DNA of 11,849 nucleotides from Desulfobacterales bacterium (GTDB lineage Bacteria > Desulfobacterota > Desulfobacteria > Desulfobacterales > JAHEIW01): NCBI GenBank assembly GCA_030145015.1, contig JAQYWI010000169.1, positions 1-11,849 of the forward strand, written 5' to 3'. This document shows, piece after piece, positions 1-6,955 of the stretch. The stretch's first letter is position 1. Every line of letters starts with the position of its first letter. The translations under genes and the position numbers were made by a program. The notes beneath the pieces were generated by a model that saw nothing but the letters and a program-made list of their open reading frames with translations, was not told the DNA's origin and searched no databases.

Positions 1-427
1 AATATGGCAATCTGCTCCTATATAGTTCATTTGGGTATCTCCTTTCTGGGTGGGGTTATTTTTCGGCAAAAAAATATTACCATATCCCAGCTCAGCAGGG
101 ATACCCGTAGTTTCATATTCTCATAGTGGTTACTCAAAATACCCGAGAATTGTGGATTTAATCATAAAGTCGGTTGAATTAAAAATTTGTCACTTTGATC
201 AAGTCTTCATAGCCATCATTGATTGTCCGGTTGCCATTTACATTTGTAGTCTTCTGTTTAGACAAAAAGCCAGCTATCGACTGTTGTTCAAGTATTACTA
301 TCTATAATCTCCATTGCAGCATTGACTTTCACTCGAGGAAAATATACAAATCCGTCATTTAATATAGGAAAGCTTCTGTTGCGGGTAGGAGCGCCATTAA
401 ATAAGTATTGTGCTGGTAGGAATTAGA
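1..427. other. AT-rich stretch without a convincing gene
   Basis: I see no recognisable protein family here on either strand. An 85-codon plus-strand frame (50-307) lacks a family-like motif and I take it as chance. On the minus strand a frame stays open from 422 down to 179 and contains the run NVNGNRTIN, which faintly recalls a calcium-binding dockerin loop, but it has no start with a ribosome binding site and no second repeat. The region lies just beyond the broken end of an M24 peptidase remnant, so it may be degraded sequence from an earlier rearrangement. Confidence 0.5.
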
Positions 428-947
428 TCATTTTATGCATTTAAGATAGACCAGCATATCTAAGCGTATTGGTAAGCCGATGCCATGACCTATAAAAGGT
501 ACGGGTTGTGGATATCCCATAAACCCTTTTAACAATCCAGCTCTTTCTACGATATCAAGAGCAAAAGCATACAAATCTCTAGCTGCCATTCCGCCTCTTC
601 CTTTCTTTGCTATCTCATCTTGGGCTTCAAGCATCAATAAGTGTGCATCTTGAAATTTATCGGGAACGATTCCGATGGAGAAGATACGCGTTTGATCAGC
701 AAGATAACCTGCTACACTGGCAACATAGTCAATAAGAATTGGTTTGTTGGGATGAAGCTTCTTTCTTCCAGAACCCTGCGAAAAAAAACCCTAATTCTGG
801 ACCGCCTGTTGGCCCTGTTGATATACTTGGAACAGCGGCACTGGAGCCGCCAAAGATGTGGCCATAGAATATCTCTCTATTAAAACCGCGGAAACGTATT
901 ATACCTGGGTGTCCCTGAGCTTTCTGATTTTCGAGGTGTCGATACTT
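428..947 (-). pseudogene. Remnant of M24 family (Xaa-Pro aminopeptidase-like) metallopeptidase
   Basis: Read on the minus strand, the segment gives M24 'pita-bread' peptidase sequence: GHPGIIRFRGFNREIFYGH, then FGGSSAAVPSISTGPTGG, then after a frame change PILIDYVASVAGYLADQTR and finally FIGHGIGL. The two aspartates (IDYV, LADQ) and the histidine of GHGIG match metal ligands of the family. The two C-terminal glutamate ligands are absent because homology stops straight after GHGIGL, and a stop follows at 428-430. The N-terminal domain is also missing. A frameshift is needed in the run of eight A at 781-788. Its upstream end (899-947) overlaps the 3' end of the rpiR-like gene in another frame. 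An intact version would release N-terminal residues next to proline in imported peptides, which fits the importer nearby. Surely non-functional as a peptidase. The A-run shift alone could be a sequencing error, but the truncations could not. Confidence 0.85.
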
Positions 948-1831
948 TTACCCGGGCAGAAAACCTCAAAATTTCCCAGCAGCTTTTCGCCTTTTTCCAG
1001 GCGATCGATCATCTCCTCGTTGCAGAACTTCAATGCGGCGATATTCAATGATTCCAGCAGGGCCGTCACGGCCGTGAAGCTTCTAAAAATGGATAATCCT
1101 TCGGAAGGCACGGTAATTTGAATCGTGGCAAGTTCTGAGGCCGGTGAAAATTCGCTATCAGTAATTAAAATGATTTTGGCTTTTTTCTCGAAAAAATACT
1201 GTGATATCTTGAGGGTTTGTTTCCCGTAGGGTACCCTGAATATAGACAATAGCACATTATCGGCGCTCACACTGGTCATCTTGTCAGGAAACATGGATAC
1301 CTCAGGCCCAAGCAGGGTGGAATCCGGTCTAAGTCGTGCTATGAGCAAATAAAATAGATAGGCCAGGGGATATGAGGTTCGCTGACCGGTAATGTATAGA
1401 TGAGATCCAGATTGCATCAGCATTTGCGCAACATTTAAAAATTTTTGCGGATCGATTTGGGCATGAGTGTATTGAAGGTTTTTCATAAGATATGAAAAGT
1501 TCTCACCGAGGATATCCTCCTGTCGATTTTCCAGATGCTTTTTTTGGAGTAAGTATCGTAACGATTCACGTTTGGAAACAAGTTCATTACGCATCTTTTT
1601 TCTGAAGTCGGCAAACTTATTGTACCCAAGTCTAGATAGAAATCGAACAACGGTTGATTTGCTCACACCGGTGTTTTTACTGATGGAGGTGACATTTTCA
1701 AATGCCAGATCTTGTTCATAACGGGAGAAATATTCCGCGATTTTAAGCTCACTGGGGGTCATTTTTCTAAGAGAACGTATTTGTTTGATAATATTTTTTT
1801 CAGTCATGGTTTCATAAACTTTTTGTTGCAT
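899..1831 (-). CDS. MurR/RpiR family transcriptional regulator (HTH + SIS domain)
   Basis: Predicted cytoplasmic DNA-binding regulator of 310 residues. The N-terminal RpiR helix-turn-helix domain spans about residues 10-85, with the recognition region VTSISKNTGVSKSTVVRFLSRLGY near 47-70. A linker follows, and then a SIS (sugar isomerase-like) ligand domain at about 130-265 (ITGQRTSYPLAYLF; SIFRVPYGKQTLKI; IILITDSEFSPAS). SIS domains of this family usually sense phosphorylated sugars or amino sugars; the ligand here is unknown. It is divergent from the M20 gene, a layout typical of local control. Neither ATG (1831, or residue 9 at 1807) has a clear Shine-Dalgarno. The tail after about residue 296 (IDTSKIRKLRDTQV) comes from DNA that encodes M24 peptidase in another frame, so the native C-terminus was probably replaced by a deletion. 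The two core domains look complete, so it may still work. Confidence 0.9.
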   Translation of the reverse strand: MQQKVYETMTEKNIIKQIRSLRKMTPSELKIAEYFSRYEQDLAFENVTSISKNTGVSKSTVVRFLSRLGYNKFADFRKKMRNELVSKRESLRYLLQKKHLENRQEDILGENFSYLMKNLQYTHAQIDPQKFLNVAQMLMQSGSHLYITGQRTSYPLAYLFYLLIARLRPDSTLLGPEVSMFPDKMTSVSADNVLLSIFRVPYGKQTLKISQYFFEKKAKIILITDSEFSPASELATIQITVPSEGLSIFRSFTAVTALLESLNIAALKFCNEEMIDRLEKGEKLLGNFEVFCPGKSIDTSKIRKLRDTQV

Positions 1832-1942
1832 TTAATTAATTAATGAAATAAATGATCCAAAAAGTTAACACACAATAGTTTTATATGTCAATATAATGCT
1901 TGATGTAATATTACGTTTTATAAAGAAAAAAAGAAACACCAA
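1832..1942. promoter_or_regulatory. Divergent promoter/operator region between rpiR-like and M20 genes
   Basis: This 111-bp AT-rich gap must carry both promoters. A perfect -10-like TATAAT lies at 1892-1897 on the plus strand, 45 bp before the M20 start; no good -35 sits 17 bp upstream. Two perfect dyads are visible. TTAATTAATTAA (1832-1843) occupies the place where the regulator's ribosome binding site should be. GTAATATTAC (1905-1914), preceded by T to read TGTAATATTAC, resembles the TGTAAT/ATTACA half-sites described for the RpiR-family regulator HexR, but without a spacer. Autoregulation by the RpiR-like protein is the natural guess. The M20 start has only a weak purine stretch (AAAGAAAAAAAGAAA) as ribosome binding site. 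Confidence 0.4.
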
Positions 1943-3115
1943 ATGACCTCACCTGATTCGAAGTTTTCAAACTGGCTCGTGGATGTTCGGCGTGATTTCC
2001 ATATGCACCCCGAAATCGCATTTGAAGAGGTCCGCACCAGCGATAAGATTGCAAGTATTCTTGAAGACTTGGGCATTCAAACCAAGCGGATTGAGAAAAT
2101 GACCGGCGTTATCGGATTGATCGAAGGACCCACCGATGGTCCTACCATTGCTCTCCGATCGGATATCGATGCCCTGCCAATTCAAGAGCTAAACGATATT
2201 CCCTATAAATCTCGAATTGACGGAAAAATGCACGCCTGTGGTCATGAAGCATGTGTGACCATATTATTGGGCACGGCAAAATACCTGGTGGAATCCGGCT
2301 TGATAAAAACCCTTAAAGGAAAGGTAAAATTTTTATTCCAGCCGGCAGAAGAACGTGGCGTCGGCGCAAAGGCGATGATCGAAAGAGGTGCTTTGAAGAA
2401 TCCAAATGTGAACCGAATCATCGCTGGTCATATGGATCCGGAATTACAAGTCGGACAAATCGGTCATTTTAAGAGCTTGGGGTATGCTTCCGCGGATCGT
2501 TTTAATTTGGAAATTATTGGCAAAGGAGGTCATGGAGGTCGTCCAGAACACAGTATCGATCCCATCATCGCTGGGGCTCATTTTATTACCCAGGTGCAGT
2601 CTATTATTGCTAGAAACATCAAACCGACTTATGCAGGTGTAGCTACGATCGGCAGATTTGTAGCGGGTGATGTGGGCAATGTCATTCCTGAATCAGCATA
2701 TATGGAAGGTAGCATTCGGGCCTTATCAGAAGATGTTCGCATGCGAATATTTGAAAGACTTCATGAATTAGCTTCGGGCCTTGAAAGCAGTTTTCAAGTG
2801 CGCTGTGAACTTCAAATCAACGAGGGAATACCCTGCCTAATTAATGATACCAAGGTTGCCGAATTTCTTTATGATGTATCCGGATCCGTTGTCGGATTTG
2901 AAAATGTTTATTATCTCGATCCTATAATGGCATCGGAAGATTTTTCTCTTTTTACGCAGGCTTGTCCAGGAGCTATCATGCGCTTTGGGTGTAGCAGCGC
3001 AAAAAAAGGCCTGACATATCCGTTACACTCACCTTATTTTAATATAGACGAAAGTGTACTTGAGATCGGTGTCAAAGTATTTATAGAGGCGATCCGTCGT
3101 TATCTAAGTACCTGA
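1943..3115 (+). CDS. M20 family metallopeptidase / N-acyl-amino-acid amidohydrolase
   Basis: 390 residues, the usual length for the HipO/YxeP-like (M20D) amidohydrolases, which are cytoplasmic, use two metal ions and cut N-acyl amino acids or small peptides. Motifs in order: DFHMHPEIAFEE (18-29), ALRSDIDALPIQE (70-82), MHACGHEAC (96-104), LFQPAEE (131-137), AGHMDPEL (161-168), the dimerisation-domain start GKGGHGGRPEH (193-203), EGSIRAL (255-261), MASEDFSLF (329-337) and LHSPYF (361-366). Likely ligands are C99, H101, E137, H163 and H362, with E136 as the general base. The usual CGHDxH is here CGHEAC, a noticeable change next to the metal centre. No signal peptide. It lies between the divergent rpiR-like regulator and the peptide importer, so imported peptides or acyl-amino acids are likely substrates. 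It is visibly more AT-rich than the importer genes. The exact substrate cannot be told. Confidence 0.92.
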   Translation: MTSPDSKFSNWLVDVRRDFHMHPEIAFEEVRTSDKIASILEDLGIQTKRIEKMTGVIGLIEGPTDGPTIALRSDIDALPIQELNDIPYKSRIDGKMHACGHEACVTILLGTAKYLVESGLIKTLKGKVKFLFQPAEERGVGAKAMIERGALKNPNVNRIIAGHMDPELQVGQIGHFKSLGYASADRFNLEIIGKGGHGGRPEHSIDPIIAGAHFITQVQSIIARNIKPTYAGVATIGRFVAGDVGNVIPESAYMEGSIRALSEDVRMRIFERLHELASGLESSFQVRCELQINEGIPCLINDTKVAEFLYDVSGSVVGFENVYYLDPIMASEDFSLFTQACPGAIMRFGCSSAKKGLTYPLHSPYFNIDESVLEIGVKVFIEAIRRYLST

Positions 3116-3214
3116 AATTAAATCCTTTTTAACTCGCCAACCATCGAAGTATAATTCGTATTTAAATCGTATCATTTTTTTGTTGACAACCTTAAGATGG
3201 CAATGATAGCAAAA

Positions 3215-3223
3215 TGGTATAAT
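3215..3223 (+). promoter_or_regulatory. Candidate extended -10 promoter of the importer operon
   Basis: TGGTATAAT combines a perfect TATAAT (3218-3223) with the TGn extension, which can work with a poor -35. A perfect TTGACA (3183-3188) lies 29 bp upstream, too far to pair with it. TTGACA with 16-18 bp spacing would instead meet only weak hexamers around GATAGC. The TATAAT is also the left arm of a dyad, TATAAT-tgtttc-ATTATA (3218-3235), so a repressor bound there would cover the promoter. The transcript would have a leader of about 155 bases before the binding-protein gene. Confidence 0.4.
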
Positions 3224-3264
3224 TGTTTCATTATAATCATTTCTGGTAAATTTATTTCAAATTG

Positions 3265-3278
3265 GCAATCTAGATTGC
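3265..3278. promoter_or_regulatory. Perfect 14-bp palindrome, candidate operator
   Basis: GCAATCTAGATTGC is exactly self-complementary and lies about 42 bp downstream of the candidate -10 in the leader of the importer operon. It is a possible binding site for a dimeric regulator, the nearby RpiR-like protein being one option. No T-run follows it, so it is not a terminator. Confidence 0.35.
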
Positions 3279-3315
3279 ACCTCTTCGCGGTTTCAAAGCC
3301 ATTTCACTAGCTGAT

Positions 3316-3331
3316 AATAGTTATAACTATT
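3316..3331. promoter_or_regulatory. Perfect 16-bp palindrome, candidate operator
   Basis: AATAGTTATAACTATT is exactly self-complementary and sits 54 bp before the binding-protein start. Its half-site AATAGTT recurs at 1874-1880 in the rpiR/M20 intergenic region, which would fit one regulator acting at both places. Because the DNA is AT-rich, chance is a real alternative. The run of T after it (TTTTAATTATTTTTT) could also give a weak hairpin pause site. Confidence 0.35.
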
Positions 3332-3370
3332 TTTAATTATTTTTTCTACAAAAACTAACCATTAGAGAAA

Positions 3371-3376
3371 AGGAGG
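3371..3376 (+). promoter_or_regulatory. Strong Shine-Dalgarno of the binding-protein gene
   Basis: AGGAGG lies 8 bases before the ATG at 3385, a near-ideal site, as expected for a highly made periplasmic protein. An ATG at 3380 is too close to it and reads only ATG AAA TGA, so 3385 is the start. Confidence 0.8.
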
Positions 3377-3384
3377 AAAATGAA

Positions 3385-4914
3385 ATGAGACGATGCCTTT
3401 TAAGACAGGTGTTTTCGGCCCTAATCCTGATCGCTGTGGTCTTGATGTTTACGACACCGGCTCTGGCGGGGAAAAAAGATGACACGCTTTACTTTTCATG
3501 GAAAAAGGAACTGGAAACCCTGGATCGCTATTATAACACCGCCCGTGAGGGTATGGTCGTCAGCCGCCAGATCTGCGACGACCTGTTATATCGCGATCCG
3601 GACACCAATGAGTACAAACCGCTTTTGGCCAAGTCCTACAAGTGGCTGGATACGACCACCATGGAATTTGAGCTTCGACAGGGCGTCACCTTTCATAACG
3701 GCGAGAAATTCGATGCCGACGATGTGGTTTTCACCCTCAACTTCATGAGCAATCCGGACAATAAGGTCCTGGTGCAGCGAAACGTGAACTGGATCGATCG
3801 CTGTGAAAAAACAGGCCCTTACAAAGTGAAGCTTTACCTGAAGAAACCCTTTCCCTCGGCCCTGGAATATCTGGCCGGCAATCTGCCCATATATCCCAAG
3901 GACTATTATACCGAAGTGGGGTCCAAGGGCTTCGGCCGCAAACCGGTGGGCACTGGTCCTTATAAGGTTGTGGAAAATGAGATCGGCCGAAAGATCGTTT
4001 TTGAAAGATTTGAAGGCTACTACAAAAACAGCCCCAAAGGACGACCCGCCATCCGCCGTCTGGTGCAACGCACGATTCCGGAAGTCACCAGCATGGCGGC
4101 TGAGTTGATCACCGGCGGTCTGGACTGGATCTATCTGGTACCCATGGATCAGGCCGAAAAAATGGCCAAATATAAAAAACTCCAGGTGGTCAAGGCCGAA
4201 AGTATGCGCGTGGGCTGGCTGGTTATGGATGCCGCCGGAAGGACTGGCGAGAATCCCTTTCAGAAATTGAAGGTGAGGCAGGCGGTGGCCCACGCCATCG
4301 ACCGTGATTCCATCTGCCGCAATTTGGTTGGCGGGCAATCCCGGGTGATACATTCACACTGTTTCCCTAGTCAATTCGGTTGCACCGACGATGTCATGAA
4401 ATATGAGTACGATCCCGCCAAGGCCAAGGCGCTCCTGGCCGAAGCCGGGTATCCCAATGGTTTCAAGATTGAGTTGACCGGATACCGCGATCGCCCCTAT
4501 GGCGAGGCCATGATCAGTTACTTGCGCAAGGTGGGTATCAAAGCCAATTTGAAATATCTGAAATATTCGGCCCTGCGGGAAAAAATTTATGGCAACCAAA
4601 TCAACTTTGACTTTACTACCTGGGGCTCGTACGGTGTCAATGATATCTCCAATATCACCGGGCGGTTTTACAATTTCACCGAGGTGGATTTCGCAAGGGA
4701 TCCCCAGGTGCGTGACTGGCTCGCAGAGGGCGATTCCATCATCGATCCGGAAAAGCGCAAGGCGGTTTATAAAAAAGCGCTGCAGCGGATCGCAGAACAG
4801 GCTTATGTGCTGCCCCTGTTTACCTGGGTGGCCAACTATGTTTATTCCAAGGACCTGGATTTCAAGCCTTATCCGGATGCCGTGCCGCGTTTCTTCCTGG
4901 CAAAATGGAAATGA
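3385..4914 (+). CDS. ABC transporter substrate-binding protein, peptide/nickel family 5 (OppA/DppA-like)
   Basis: Periplasmic peptide-binding protein of 509 residues, standard length for SBP family 5. A Sec signal peptide is clear: positive start MRRCLLR, hydrophobic core ALILIAVVLMF and an ALA cleavage site after residue 28. The cysteine at residue 4 is not a lipobox. Family features follow: REGMVVSRQICDDLLY (about 52-67), LAKSYKW, then FELRQGVTFHNGEKFDADDVVFTL (about 95-118), GTGPYKV (about 193-199), VRQAVAHAIDRD (about 297-308) and a C-terminal YVLPLF. It captures peptides and hands them to the two permeases downstream. It heads the five-gene operon with the strongest ribosome binding site of the set. 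Ligand class (dipeptide, oligopeptide, glutathione, other) cannot be read from sequence. The neighbouring M20 gene and M24 remnant favour peptides or acyl-amino acids. Confidence 0.93.
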   Translation: MRRCLLRQVFSALILIAVVLMFTTPALAGKKDDTLYFSWKKELETLDRYYNTAREGMVVSRQICDDLLYRDPDTNEYKPLLAKSYKWLDTTTMEFELRQGVTFHNGEKFDADDVVFTLNFMSNPDNKVLVQRNVNWIDRCEKTGPYKVKLYLKKPFPSALEYLAGNLPIYPKDYYTEVGSKGFGRKPVGTGPYKVVENEIGRKIVFERFEGYYKNSPKGRPAIRRLVQRTIPEVTSMAAELITGGLDWIYLVPMDQAEKMAKYKKLQVVKAESMRVGWLVMDAAGRTGENPFQKLKVRQAVAHAIDRDSICRNLVGGQSRVIHSHCFPSQFGCTDDVMKYEYDPAKAKALLAEAGYPNGFKIELTGYRDRPYGEAMISYLRKVGIKANLKYLKYSALREKIYGNQINFDFTTWGSYGVNDISNITGRFYNFTEVDFARDPQVRDWLAEGDSIIDPEKRKAVYKKALQRIAEQAYVLPLFTWVANYVYSKDLDFKPYPDAVPRFFLAKWK

Positions 4915-4932
4915 TCCTTGAGAATGACCCCT

Positions 4933-4954
4933 GGGGACTCGGATCCCGAGCCCC
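4933..4954 (+). repeat. Intercistronic GC-rich hairpin between binding protein and permease
   Basis: GGGG-a-CTCGG pairs with CCGAG-CCCC around a 3-base loop, giving nine base pairs with one bulged A, 18 bases after the binding-protein stop. No T-run follows, so it is not a classical terminator. Such hairpins often protect the 3' end of binding-protein mRNA and so give more of it than of the membrane subunits. That role is inferred here. Confidence 0.55.
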
Positions 4955-4986
4955 CTTATAGCCCCTTTAAGTTTGGAGCGAAGATA

Positions 4987-5904
4987 ATGCTCATATACAT
5001 CGGAAAACGAATCGTCCTGGCTTTTCTGGTCGCCGTTGCGGTCTCCTTTATCAGTTTTATGATCCTGAATTTATCGGGAGATCCTGCCATTGCCCTGGCC
5101 GGCGCCGACGCAAGCCCGGAAGAGATTCGGTTGATTCGGGAACAGTATGGTCTCGATCGTCCCATTCTGGTTCAATACGTTGAATGGGTCGGTCGCGCTT
5201 TGCGAGGCGATTTCGGCGAGTCGCCCTACTTCAACATGCCGGTAAAGGAGATCATCGGTGATCGGATCGGTGTCACCCTGCTGCTGGGTACCTGCGCCTT
5301 TGCCTTTGCTATCTGCCTGGCGATCCCCTTGGGTGTCATTGCCGCTATCCGGCCCAATACCTGGATTGACCGCACGGCCCTGACCATTTCCGTCTTTGGT
5401 CAGGCCCTGCCAAATTTCTTTTTCGGCTTGATGCTGATCATCTTTTTCGGGGTCACATTACAATGGTTGCCGATTTCGGGTGACGACACCTGGCTGCATT
5501 TCATCCTGCCGGCCGTCACCCTGGGCTATTACGCCTCGCCATCCCTGATGCGGCTGACGCGAACAGGTATGCTGGATGTATTGGCGTCGGACTACATTCG
5601 CACCGCCAAGGCCAAGGGATTAAAAATGCCCCGCGTCCTGTTCAAACACGCCTTGCGGAATGCCATTATTCCGGTGGTTTCGCTGGCCTTTGTGCAGTTC
5701 GGGTTTATGCTCGGCGGCGCGTTTGTGATTGAATACGTTTTTTCCATCAACGGCATCGGCTTTCTGGCGGTTAAATCCATCCAGCGTGCGGATCTGCCCG
5801 TTGTTCAGGTCATCGTGCTGTTGTTATCCGTCATCTATGTGACCATGACATTGGTGGCTGATGTGTTTAACGCTTTTCTGGACCCGCGCATAAGGGCAAA
5901 ATAA
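4987..5904 (+). CDS. ABC transporter permease, OppB/DppB-like
   Basis: Inner-membrane subunit of 305 residues. I choose ATG 4987 (MLIYIGKRIVLAFLV) because it gives the normal N-terminus of the family and has GGAG 8 bases upstream (4975-4978). The longer frame from TTG 4918 would add 23 unlikely residues. A first membrane helix (about 8-29) is followed by a periplasmic part with the family pattern LNLSGDPA...LDRPILVQY...LRGDFGES. Several more membrane helices follow. The EAA loop that contacts the ATPases is DYIRTAKAKGLKMPRVLFKH followed by ALRNAIIP. The C-terminus VADVFNAFLDPRIR is typical. Pairs with the second permease to form the peptide channel. Intact and ordinary. Confidence 0.93.
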   Translation: MLIYIGKRIVLAFLVAVAVSFISFMILNLSGDPAIALAGADASPEEIRLIREQYGLDRPILVQYVEWVGRALRGDFGESPYFNMPVKEIIGDRIGVTLLLGTCAFAFAICLAIPLGVIAAIRPNTWIDRTALTISVFGQALPNFFFGLMLIIFFGVTLQWLPISGDDTWLHFILPAVTLGYYASPSLMRLTRTGMLDVLASDYIRTAKAKGLKMPRVLFKHALRNAIIPVVSLAFVQFGFMLGGAFVIEYVFSINGIGFLAVKSIQRADLPVVQVIVLLLSVIYVTMTLVADVFNAFLDPRIRAK

Positions 5905-5928
5905 AAGCCTTTTAGGTGTTCAGGCTGT

Positions 5929-5974
5929 AGGCTGTTAGCTGCTAATAGTCTACAGTCTAACAGCCTGTTTTTTT
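5929..5974 (+). terminator. Terminator-like hairpin inside the importer operon
   Basis: AGGCTGTTAG (5929-5938) pairs perfectly with CTAACAGCCT (5957-5966), and CTG/CAG extends the stem inward across a bulged T, leaving an 11-base loop. After one G comes a run of seven T (5968-5974). This is a textbook Rho-independent terminator shape, 25 bases after the first permease stop and 90 bases before the second permease start. It would lower expression of the last three genes unless read through or unless a promoter follows. The repeated GGCTGT words in the left arm (5922-5927, 5930-5935) suggest it may instead be a copy of a dispersed intergenic repeat. Confidence 0.65.
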
Positions 5975-6064
5975 CTCGAATCCCATAAATCGAAATGGAT
6001 AATTTAAATCTGTCATACGAAATGTAGAAGTGGAAAATTCATAAAGGCAGAAAGAGAAAAAATT

Positions 6065-6955
6065 ATGGAAGCCACAAGTCCTTTTAAAGAAGTCACCTTT
6101 CCGACACCGATGCAGATGGTCTATCGGCAGGCCAAGCGCCACACAGGCTTTCTGATCGGGGGAACGGTTTTGCTGTTGATCGTTATCATGGCGCTTGCGG
6201 CGCCGATTCTGACGCCCCATGATCCTTATGAACAAGACCTCGACGCCCGTCTGGCCGGTCCCATTTGGCATGAGGAGGGAACCTGGAATCACATCCTGGG
6301 TACGGACAATCTGGGTCGGGACTACCTGAGTCGTCTCATGTACGGCGCCCGTATTTCGCTCCTCATCGGCGTGATGGCGATGCTGATTTCGGGGGTGATC
6401 GGAACCATCCTGGGGGTGTCCGCCGGTTATTTCGGGGGGCGGGTGGACATGGTCGTCAGCGCCATTATTACCACGCGCCTGGCGTTGCCGATTATGCTGG
6501 TGGCTTTGGCCGTGGTGGCTTTAGTCGGCGGTTCTTTGCCGATCGTGGTGCTGGTTCTGGGCTTGATGATTTGGAACCGCTTTGCCCTGGTGATGCGCGC
6601 ATCAACGCAACAGCTGCGCTCGATGGATTATGTCAATGCCGCCAAGACATCGGGCTGTTCGACCCTGAGAATCATTATTTCCGAAATCATGCCCAATATC
6701 ATGAACAATCTGATCGTGGTGGCGACCTTGGAAATCACCCGGGCCATATTGATCGAAGCAGGGTTGTCGTTTCTCGGTATGGGGGTTCAACCGCCGCTGC
6801 CCTCATGGGGTTTGATGGTGGCCGAGGCCAAGGAGTTCATGCTTTTTAGCCCCTGGATGATTATGATACCGGGCTCAGCCATATTTGCCCTGGTACTTTC
6901 CATTAATCTGCTCGGTGACGGGATCCGAGACATTACGGCACCGGAGGGACGCTAG
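6065..6955 (+). CDS. ABC transporter permease, OppC/DppC-like
   Basis: Inner-membrane subunit of 296 residues, normal for OppC/DppC. The N-terminal OppC_N part has a membrane helix (about 29-49, FLIGGTVLLLIVIMALAAPIL) and HDPYEQDL. Then come the hallmark LGTDNLGRDYLSRLMYGARISL (about 78-99) and five further hydrophobic segments. The EAA loop is DYVNAAKTSGCSTLRIIISE, and GLSFLGMGVQPPLPSWG lies near the C-terminal end. The ribosome binding site is modest (AAAGAGA, 7 bases before ATG). Unlike the other genes it is separated from its predecessor by 160 bp holding a terminator-like hairpin. Its stop TAG overlaps the GTG start of the first ATPase gene, so those two are translationally coupled. Confidence 0.93.
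   Translation: MEATSPFKEVTFPTPMQMVYRQAKRHTGFLIGGTVLLLIVIMALAAPILTPHDPYEQDLDARLAGPIWHEEGTWNHILGTDNLGRDYLSRLMYGARISLLIGVMAMLISGVIGTILGVSAGYFGGRVDMVVSAIITTRLALPIMLVALAVVALVGGSLPIVVLVLGLMIWNRFALVMRASTQQLRSMDYVNAAKTSGCSTLRIIISEIMPNIMNNLIVVATLEITRAILIEAGLSFLGMGVQPPLPSWGLMVAEAKEFMLFSPWMIMIPGSAIFALVLSINLLGDGIRDITAPEGR

Noticed and set aside
179..422. Minus-strand open frame with NVNGNRTIN, reminiscent of a dockerin or EF-hand loop
   Set aside because: Only one weak loop lacking the usual aspartates, no start signal, and no second repeat or cell-surface signal.
3263..3280. Possible sigma-54 (-24/-12) promoter TGGCA...TTGCA
   Set aside because: The distance between the GG and GC elements is one base too long, and the site is better explained as a palindrome.
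3586..4353. 255-codon open frame on the minus strand opposite the binding-protein gene
   Set aside because: It is rich in His, Gly, Phe and Gln in the way of antisense shadows, has no ribosome binding site or motif, and lies fully inside a clear family-5 binding protein.
4918..4986. Longer N-terminus for the first permease starting at TTG 4918
   Set aside because: The added residues are polar and proline-rich, would read through the hairpin, and lack a ribosome binding site; ATG 4987 fits the family.
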